Positions 56,017 to 64,000 of a stretch of 64,000 nt of DNA are shown piece after piece (positions within the stretch are counted from its first letter, which is position 1; every line of letters begins with the position of its first letter). A program made the position numbers and the translations under genes. This DNA is from Strigamia acuminata (lineage: Eukaryota; Arthropoda; Chilopoda; Geophilomorpha; Linotaeniidae), in contig OX442317.1 of NCBI GenBank assembly GCA_949358305.1, positions 6,328,186 to 6,392,185 on the forward strand, given 5' to 3'. A model generated the notes under the pieces. It searched no databases. It was not told the DNA's origin and saw only the letters and a list, made by a program, of their open reading frames with translations.

Positions 56017-56095
56017 CCCGGTGGCCCAAATAAAACTGGCCCGACAACAGTAACCCTCCTTGCATTGTCGGGCCGGATTTATGTGGGCCACCCGG
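56017..56095. mobile_element. 79-bp palindromic mini-element
   Basis: Arms CCCGGTGGCCCAAATAAAAC then TGGCCCGACAA and, inverted, TTGTCGGGCCGGATTTATGT then GGGCCACCCGG. They pair over about 31 bp with few mismatches, leaving a loop near 17 nt, flanked by TA on both sides. It is GC-rich in an AT-rich setting and may be a minimal MITE or a foldback RNA source. Confidence 0.75.
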
Positions 56096-56198
56096 TAGAA
56101 TTTCCTCTATTGGATGTCGAGAATTTTCCTGTGTTTAATAGGTTGAGATTGTTGACCATGGTTGCAACAATCCTTTTGGTGGGGTTGTTACTGTAGAC

Positions 56199-56473
56199 TA
56201 GCGAAAATTCTCTCATAGTGTGCGGGTACCAATTAGATCACGGGTCTCTAATGAGGCGCAGGAAAAATTGAATATTTTGCTAAGTTATGACACAAAATAT
56301 GAATTATATAAAAAAGCAATAAATGTTGTTAACTATAGGCTTGTCCAATTTAATTAATAAAAACTAGTACTTTAAAGAAAAAATACCAGGGGGAGGGCTT
56401 GACCTCTAATGAGGCGCAGGAAAAATCTAGATTTTGTAATTACAACACCCGCGCACTATGAGAGGATTTACTG
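56199..56473. mobile_element. TIR element related to the CCGTAAATGC family
   Basis: Left part AAAATTCTCTCATAGTGTGC then GGG, and right part CCCGCGCACTATGAGAGGAT then TTACTG, are inverted repeats. They resemble TAAATGCTCTCATTGAGCGCGGG of the family at 11747 and 20149. Inside, TCTAATGAGGCGCAGGAAAA occurs twice (56249 and 56406). Confidence 0.7.
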
Positions 56474-57024
56474 TTTTTGATTTTTCACACCTTTCACATG
56501 ATAGGTTTTGTTTACTACACAATTAGTAAATCTGCTTTTGATTTTCCAGCAAAACATTTTGGTTTCGCTGCATTTATTAACCCCAGCGCTGCACTGCCAT
56601 ACCTTTGCGACCCACTGCCATCAGATGGCTGTGCTAGTAGACCCAACACAAGAAATTAAGAAATTCCTTGCTGTTATTGGAAATATAACATTTTTAATTA
56701 CTGGCATCAATCATTGTGACTTTCACCAACAACAATACTTTGCAAAAACTTGACCAAAACAAAAGTTAGGAAATCGATGAGGAAAAAAGAGTAGCAGGAC
56801 AACTTTCTTTTAGAAAACCGTGTAGTGTATTAAAAAAAAGAAAAGATGGAGGACGCTGCGCACTAACGACATTGAAGCGACCATTGGCCCAGAAGATCTT
56901 TTTATACACCACAAATTCTCACTAGTTCTAATCCGGTGGAATCTTCTAGCAAAAATGTGGAAGGGAAAGTTTGAAATGTTTTACGTAACTCTGGTGATCA
57001 TCTCCACATAAGAAGAAAGCTTTG

Positions 57025-57038
57025 GTTACTATGGTAAC
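57025..57038. promoter_or_regulatory. RFX X-box-like motif GTTACTATGGTAAC
   Basis: Matches the RFX half-site arrangement around a central AT. CTCCGCGCAGG follows. No start exon was recognised nearby. Confidence 0.35.
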
Positions 57039-57419
57039 CTCTCCGCGCAGGATCAAATTTCAAGTGTAAAAAAGACTAAAGCCGTTTGGAAGGATTGAAG
57101 AATGAAAATGTAGTGAGGGTAAGGTCACAAGATTACAGATAAAAGAAAGAGAGAAAATATTTGGTCGCAAAAAAATTGTTTCTGTACATGTAATATTTAT
57201 AAAAACTTAGTATAAATATTTATATAAATTCTAAATTTTCTTGAAAAAATGTTTTGCACTTTTTAATTTTTTAAATGCAAATAAAATGCAAAACAATAAA
57301 ACACTTTCATGGCCGAAAGTAAAATAAAACAATAATTTAATCATAAAATATGACAGCAGTAAACTCATTGGATAATAGAAACATTTTCGTGTTTCTCTCG
57401 ATAAATGCATTTATCTTCA

Positions 57420-57767
57420 ATGAAGTTCACATTCACCATGTGAACGTCGCAAAATTTTTACTTTTTGTTGGATTTTAAAACATTTTGATGACGTTTTTAT
57501 CATCAAAACGTTCATTTCCAATCGAAAACAGCCGTTTTCGTCATAAAAAGGCTTAAAACTACTGCTTTTCTAAAAAAGTCATTTTTCTCATCTGCAATGC
57601 ACAAAATGGAACAAAAAACGTGTTAATTTCTTTAAAACAATTTGAAAAGTGAACGTGAACTATTGGTTAAAGTTCGTAAACTTAAACTAAGTTTACTTTA
57701 AACAAAATTTCAGTGAACGTGAACTTAAATGCGTTCACTTTTAAGTGAACGATACAACACTGCTAAT
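57420..57767. mobile_element. hAT-like remnant rich in GTGAAC words
   Basis: The right end AAGTGAACGATACAACACTG is the complement of CAGTGTTGTATCGTTCACTT, a hAT-type terminus. Subterminal TGAACGTGAACTTAAAT and GTTCAC words repeat. The left terminus was not found, so the start is approximate. Confidence 0.45.
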
Positions 57768-60700
57768 TATCATCTCACGACTAAAGAATTAGAAATTTAA
57801 ATAACTTTTGATAGCTCGAGAAAACACCCATTTATTTAACTGCGCATTTTCCCGCCCCTTTCACTTTAAATCCCACCTAATTAGATATTTTAAGTCAAAC
57901 AGTTCCCATAGAAAAACAATTTGAGCACATAAACTAATTCTTTCCCTTACGTATCAATACACTAACCTAAAGATTAATTTCATTACTTCATCTTAACAAA
58001 AAACTCTAATCAAATGAACAGAAAATTCAACGCCCCCTGTCGAATTTACATGTTAATTTATTGGTCAAATATACCCCGTGTGAATAAAAAATGTCACGAT
58101 GACATTTCCCCTTTACGACTTGGCTTATTTAACGACCGCGTGACATCAATTCATCTCCCGGTGGCAAAAAGGTAAAAAGCGACGAATTCTTCGTTTAGCA
58201 CAAGACTAATTTCAATAAATTAAAACTCTTCAATTATTCTCATTGAATCCTTGACAAAGGCTTTGTGTTTTTGCATCAAATTAACAGGTGTAATCGATTC
58301 AGCCCTAATCAAATCACGTGCACACAAATTGAAACTCCTTTGTTAATTCTAAATGAACTTGGAAATGAAGAATAAATATTCTATTATGTTTGCACAACAA
58401 TAAATACAAATATGAACAGGCATTTTTCTACACCTGTAAATGCATGAATAATAAAGTTCAGATATGATTTAAGATAGAGATGCACCGTGAAATATGGATA
58501 ACCCAAGCAGCACCATCATTCATCAACATAAACCTATAACTGACAGTTTTTACATTAGATTCGTAAAACGTGTCCGATTTGAATACAATCCCGCAAGTCT
58601 CTGACAAAAAATCACAAAAACGAAGTCTCCATATTTTTTTAGTACGTTTTATTTCGAAAAATATATAAATAAGAAATAATAATGGTGACTGTAAAATGAT
58701 GCAGTCACTTTAAGGGAAGATAAAAAAATATTAGGAAATCAGTATCGCTTGAATTTAAGACTTCAGAACACTTATACGATGCACACGAATGAATTTTTAA
58801 AGCTTGTGTTAAAGCTTTGCAAATCTTACGTGACTGCACTAAATTTCAATCTTACAGGTTACATTTTCCAAAAAAAATGTAACGAGATGATTGGCATATC
58901 AAAGGGTTGTAGTTAAAACTGCCGCACTCATATTGAAGTTGTCGAGTAATAGAGTTATAGTAACACCTCATTCGCATAAAAAGAGAGAATTCCTGTTTTT
59001 AACTGTTTCAATTCGATGCTGCAACTTTATTATTGTGAATTTAAATGAATTAAAAGCAAAAACAATCAAATAAACCGAGAATAAAGCGGAGAATTCAAAA
59101 TGGCGGCGAAAGAGGTCATATTGCTAATCCAAATTTTTAGTTGGTGACGTAAATACTAGTAGTGGAAAACTACCGGATTGGCTACGCTATTTTCAGTTAT
59201 AGTGTAGAGTTATAAGTTTTCAACTATACTTATAGGCTTAACGGTTTTTTTAAAAGGGATAAATACCTGCTGCAAACTGTGTATTATATCAGAGTGTAAT
59301 TATAACTAAAGCCGATATTATAACCGTATTTTATGAAATTTATGACTTCGCCAGCACGACATTTTGTCACTTTAAGATTAATAAAATTCATGTCTCATCA
59401 ATCTCAAGGATTAATTTAAACATCACCTAACTTAACCAATTCATATGCTTGGCCAAACTGAGCTCACCATAGCAACAAATTTGAATGTTCTTTTGGTCAA
59501 ATAGAAATTTTCTGCTCTCTCGATAGCACTTCCTGTTCTTCTTAACCATTCCCCGCCCAATTTAAGGCCAATTTTGACCAGTCAATGTGTTTCCAATGAG
59601 CAATGCAAAAGTGCCTAATTTCATCACACACCCTCAAAGTCAATTGACGAGCTTTGCTTCTTCTATCTTCTCACTTTTCAATTTTCACTATAATTTTCAA
59701 CAAAATTTCAGACAATACAGCTTCATCTCAATTTTTAAAACAAATTAAATGCAAACTATCAGCACTAACACCTAGCAGTACTTATATTTATCTGGTAGAT
59801 GTTCCTTTTTTATTTTCTAAAATTGGGGAATACAAGAAAGGAAAAAGCACATCCAATAGAGCTGCTGATAAGTTATACTGAATAACCGCCAAAGGCTCTC
59901 TTCTTTCTACCAAATTGCCATTGGCCCAACACAAACTGGAAAAAAAACCGGCAAATTCAGGGTTTGATGATACAGTGTGCAGGCTATAATTTACTTCCTG
60001 CCTCAAAACAAACAAACAGAAAAAAAAGAAACAAATAAAAAAAAAATACACGCATTAGATTTTCATTACCAGCAAAATTGCAGGCAGAAATTCTTTCAAC
60101 TTCTTTAACAATATCCAGAAACGAAGTGTACATTTCAACAGATCTAGAACAAATCTCTCACCAACAACCATTCGTCTTGTTACAAGTTTACCTTCTGTTT
60201 TACAACTGTTTCATCATCTTTAAACTTAAGTTGTTATCTTCATTACTGTTCGCTTTACAATCAGAAAAAAAGACATAAAGATAATAGAATTTCTCCTCTG
60301 GCATCGCAGCTGCAAAAAAATTGGATCTTATTGTGCTTTCCTTTTTCTCCTTTTCCATTGCACTTGTTCTTATATAGGTAGAACTGTGATGATGAATGAT
60401 AGCATGACTTCAATGTCAGGAGATAACAATTTCAAATGCATCTCTTTTCCCTCTCAAAAATATTACTTTCTTCTTTTTATTCTAGCTATGTGTGCAACAA
60501 AATGTTCAATGATAGCTCATTTCACATTTATCAACTTGTACAAATATAAAGATGGCGTTTTTTATCCTCATTTATATTAATAATAGAGCTATATTATTAG
60601 GCAAAAGCTTTCTGTGTAATCACAGCTTGTTATCTTGTCACTTCTAATCAATTTTATATGAGTTTCAATGCCTAAGACTGGAGCAATCCCTCTGGCAGTT

Positions 60701-61034
60701 TTTGCCATGCATATCAATATACAAATTATTCCATTTAACATCACACTAATCCTGCAATGATTGATTGAAAATATGACCAGCTAGGGCGACATTCGATGTT
60801 ACTCGCATTCACCAGTTGATTGTGGTAACACTGTAACTTATATTCCCAATATGAATTTTCGCCTTTACTTACAGTTAAGCACTTCCTCCCTTTTCTGATT
60901 CGCCCTAATTATTTATATACACCTTGTGTGAAAACGTGGAAAGACTTTAATTCAGTTCATCCATTTTTATCTTCATCAGGAGGACACCATGAGTGGTATG
61001 TAGAAATTAGATAATTTGAGTAAACACTATGATA
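57768..61034. other. No gene recognised
   Basis: A possible start AAAATGGCGGCGAAAGAG at 59099 opens 16 codons then stops, with no good donor. CCATAGCAACA at 59467 is a further X-box-like half-palindrome. ORFs at 59654-60278 are low complexity. Confidence 0.35.
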
Positions 61035-61142
61035 TCCCTCGTCGGTTCAACACCAATGAGAAGTCTCAGAACAGCCAACGGGCTCCCTCGAGTAAAAAAT
61101 TATCCTGAAAATTTTTATTGGTCTTGAACCGACTCGGGATTC
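61035..61142. mobile_element. Short palindromic element (TIR ATCCC..GTCGGTTCAA)
   Basis: TCCCTCGTCGGTTCAACACC at the left pairs with GGTCTTGAACCGACTCGGGA at the right with three mismatches; AATGAGAA / TTTTTATT extend it weakly. About 108 bp in total, central GGCTCCCTCGAG. Probably a mini-transposon. Confidence 0.55.
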
Positions 61143-62963
61143 CTGTTCTATAATTAAGCGAAATAACCAGCTCAATTTGGTCATTATTCTCAAAAAGAAT
61201 ATTACTACATGTTAAAATGTGATTTGTGCTAGTTGCTTCGTTAATGTGGAGAAATAGTCACCTGATTCAAACAAATGTTGGTAGATTCAAACATTTGAAA
61301 TTATAAATTACAAAACAGCAAAACACAAATTCCAATACAAAGTCAAAGTCAAAATACACATTTCAGAATTAGATATTTAAATACATTACGTTTTCTTTTT
61401 TTGTTATCGACACTCAACAATTGCATCAATGTGCATTACATAGCAATGCTGTATGTAAACTGACCAAACAAATTTTACCAACAAACAAACAAATCGTTTA
61501 ACTAACCACCAGAATAGCATGAGCAGCATGGAAAGATGTGTATAATCATATTTTTAACAACCGGAAAAATTCAAAGCAGTTAAGATTATTCTTTCAATGC
61601 CACAAAGTGAAAGTACAGCTAAAAGCAATGAACAAGCAACAACCGCTGATGCTTGAATCGACCCTTTGGCGTCTTTGTGGTTTACCAATGGATTTCCACT
61701 TTGAGACTGAAATATTCCATAATTCACCAAGCTGACGATTTATACACGCCATGATACAAAATCCATTCTGTGCAAACATAGATGTATGAAACCAACTTTA
61801 CACGGACATAAAGCGAAACTTTCAATCAACAAAAAAATCACATCTTCAAAATTAAAGTCACAATATCATACCCATACAATCACATGACACCTACTGAAAC
61901 ACAGAAAACACAATTGAAAAATATATTTCTACACGACTCCACAGCTAGAAAATTCAATAATTTGCTGAAATTACCACGATAATATCACTCGGCAGTTCTA
62001 AAAGCGCAAAAACAACCAATCAACTGCTGTCAGAAAGAAATTATCCAGATAATTCCAATCCAAATTCACTGACTAGCCAAAAGGTTGCAAATCAAAACAA
62101 TCTTAAACTTAAGATAACACCACGCTTCAGTTCATGATCAACGGTGCGTGCCGAAACAGCCAATCGGCTGGCAGGAGCAAAAAATTACCAAGATAATTTT
62201 TTCAAACAAGCCAGTCAATTGAGCTGAATCGACGCTTCCCCATTGGTCCAGAACCGACAAGTGATGTTATCGGGCCTACAGGGACGCTGGACTAACTTGC
62301 AGGGGTGCCGTGACTGGCCTACAGGGGCTCCGTAAACCAAAAAAGTTTGGGAGCCATTTCACTGGTGTAGGTATACATAAAAGTAGGCCAAAATACATGT
62401 TGAGTGCTTGCCAGACAAAACAACCAATCAAAAAATTCAAAAATTGCTTGCTTTCCTGACAAAGCAACCAATAAACTGAACAAACATGTATTTTGAAAAA
62501 AGAACAGCCTAAAGCATTGTTTTAAGATTTTTAAAAACATTTTATTGTAAAAACCAAATCAATTTATAACATTTCAACCATTATAATAATCAAAAAAATT
62601 AAAAACAGAACAAAACTACTTTCCCTGGTGGCAATATAAAGGCAACAGTTAAGAGTAAACAGGCTCTGGCCAATAAGAAAAATTCATCCTCTTATGATGA
62701 GCCAGAGTACAGCTAGAGAATTTTTTATATTTGTATTCACTTGTGTGAAACTATTGCATGTGACAATTGTCACACAGCTATAAAACGAGGGTTAATTGAT
62801 GCCCCTAGCTAATGATCATTTTTGAGCACCCATTTGGAAATTTAAATTTCTCTATCAGTTTTTTTTATTGGCAAGAAAAAAAAAGAAATGATTTTTGACA
62901 GACGGAAGTAGATAATGTAAAATTGACAGGCGGCGAATTGCCTATTACAATCTACAGTTGAAT
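61143..62963. other. No gene recognised
   Basis: A block at about 62140-62270 with AGCCAATCGGCTGG and CCCCATTGGTCCAGAACCGAC loosely resembles the preceding palindromic element. A GGGGCTCC-type patch lies at 62270-62340. Confidence 0.3.
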
Positions 62964-63042
62964 ATGTCGTTCCCCTTGACTGCATCTGCAATTAACTGCT
63001 CCAGAACACTTGAAATCGCTCGTTGTGCGCGAATTTACAGAG
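62964..63042 (+). CDS. Possible first exon with a mitochondrial-type presequence
   Basis: ATG at 62964 opens MSFPLTASAINCSRTLEIAR then CARIYR, ending at donor AGAG|GTAATG in phase 1. The peptide has Arg, Ser and hydrophobic residues and no acidic residue except one Glu, like a matrix-targeting presequence. Local GC is raised and GGCGGCGAATTG lies upstream. No second exon was found before the window ends. Confidence 0.3.
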
Positions 63043-63559
63043 GTAATGAGTTTTTTTTCTTGCGCGTTTCGACTCACTGCGTTTTCTCAAGTTTAATCAA
63101 GAATTTGCACAAGTGCATTAACACAAGTTGAAAATGTTGTCCCTCCGGGATACGACTTGATTGAGGTCATAGTACCCATGCACACCATACATTTGTATAT
63201 GTGCAATCAAATTTCGCCATGTAAACAAATACCCAATGCTCGCAATAACAAAAGCATAAAATTACATCGTTTGGGTTTATTTTGTTCAAACATCTACAAT
63301 TTTTTCCAAATGTGGAAAATCCGTGCGTTAACCGACTGTGTAAAGATATTTGTAGCCATTCAGCACATACCGTATTTTATCCATTACGAGCCGCGGCTCT
63401 TATTCAAAACTGCTATTTTTGTCAGCAATTACAATTTCGGTTTTTTGTTTGTTACATTTGTTTAATGTAACAAACGAAATCTGAACGTCACGAACGAAGC
63501 GTACGTTCATCGTTTGTGAGGTTAAATACGGAAACAATACCGTACTTTTGCAAAAATAC

Positions 63560-63617
63560 GTTATTCTTGGTGTCTCAGCCGCGGCTACAATTCGAGGGCG
63601 ACTCTTAATCGGTCAAA
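63560..63617. repeat. Dispersed repeat, second copy
   Basis: ATTCTTGGTGTCTCAGCCGC, GGCTACAATTCGAGGGCG and ACTCTTAATCGGTCAAA match 54456-54512. It lies immediately left of the TTGCGA-rich repeat. Confidence 0.6.
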
Positions 63618-63619
63618 TA

Positions 63620-64000
63620 TAGGCATGTGCGAATTTGCGATTAATCGCAATGCGATTTTTTTTTGGTTGAATATCGCAGCTATTTAATTCACTAGCTGTT
63701 GTTTGCGATATATCGCACATGCGAATTATTGCGATTTAACAAAAATCGCATATAGATGGAGTGTGGGTGGACCAACAATGCTAAATTTTCTTTTCTTTTC
63801 ACATTTGTTATTTCAATTTGGTTTTAAATAAACTTTTTTTCAGTAAATAAATTCAATCAATTGCGATAAATTGCGTTATCTTGATATTGCGATTATTGCG
63901 AATTATTGCGAATTATTGCGATTATATCGCAATATATCGCGAATGCAATATATCGCAAAAAATCGCAACAATCCAATGTCGCAATCGCATTCGCGACAAA
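63620..64000. repeat. TTGCGA/TCGCAA-rich repeat, cut by the window edge
   Basis: Dense words TTGCGATTAATCGCAATGCG, GCGATATATCGCACATGCGA and (AATTATTGCG)n lie at both ends of a more ordinary AT-rich middle (about 63745-63855). The symmetry suggests a transposon with long TGCGA-rich subterminal regions starting near GCATGTGCGAATT at 63624. The right terminus is outside the window. Confidence 0.6.

Noticed and set aside
62276-62540. Overlapping hydrophobic minus-strand ORFs
   Set aside because: Low-complexity Phe/Leu-rich frames in AT-rich DNA without start context or splice sites.

Overview
The window is eukaryotic nuclear DNA from an animal, most likely an arthropod (insect, springtail or crustacean). 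The evidence is one compact intron-split gene for a PIAS-type SUMO ligase, one long gene for a three-Ig cell-surface protein of the DIP (Dpr-interacting protein) / lachesin type, AT-rich intergenic DNA and many short non-autonomous DNA transposons. No operons, prokaryotic signals, CRISPR arrays or rRNA genes were seen. Species cannot be told from the sequence alone.

Layout. About 0.1-0.55 kb holds two short interspersed elements. At 1.30-1.43 kb on the minus strand is a probable first coding exon of an unidentified gene, head to head with the PIAS gene (plus strand, 1,992-4,629, 12 exons, complete, 589 residues). The 560-bp gap between them contains a CRE palindrome and two E-boxes and is a likely bidirectional promoter. 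At 5.03-5.16 kb two possible start-codon exons face away from each other. From 7.2 to 9.6 kb lies a large 20/21-bp minisatellite and a second, smaller copy. From 9.6 to 16 kb there is no recognised gene, but there are several short transposons, two of which show target-site duplications.

The DIP-like gene lies on the minus strand. Its stop is at 16,280 and its exons run rightwards to at least 35,662. The eight exons recognised join in frame and give 373 residues: second half of Ig1, complete Ig2 and Ig3, three short exons for a stalk, and a hydrophobic C-terminal tail. A signal-peptide-like exon at 42,136-42,248 may be its 5' end, but the exon for the first half of Ig1 was not found. Its introns hold minisatellites, hAT-like and TA-flanked elements, and an almost perfect 86-bp inverted repeat at 33.6-33.9 kb.

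From 42 to 64 kb no gene is supported with confidence. This part holds nested TIR elements (47.3-47.85 kb), RFX X-box-like motifs (45.2, 51.0 and 57.0 kb), palindromic elements (56.0, 56.2-56.5 and 61.0 kb), a possible mitochondrial-presequence first exon (62.96-63.04 kb) and a TTGCGA-rich repeat that runs off the right edge. The two identified genes have no direct functional link: PIAS acts in the nucleus in SUMO conjugation, and the DIP-like protein acts at the neuronal surface in partner recognition. I found no previously undescribed multi-gene system. The more unusual items are the cassette-like stalk exons, a GC-AG intron in PIAS whose retention would truncate the protein, the long hairpin, and the nested transposons.
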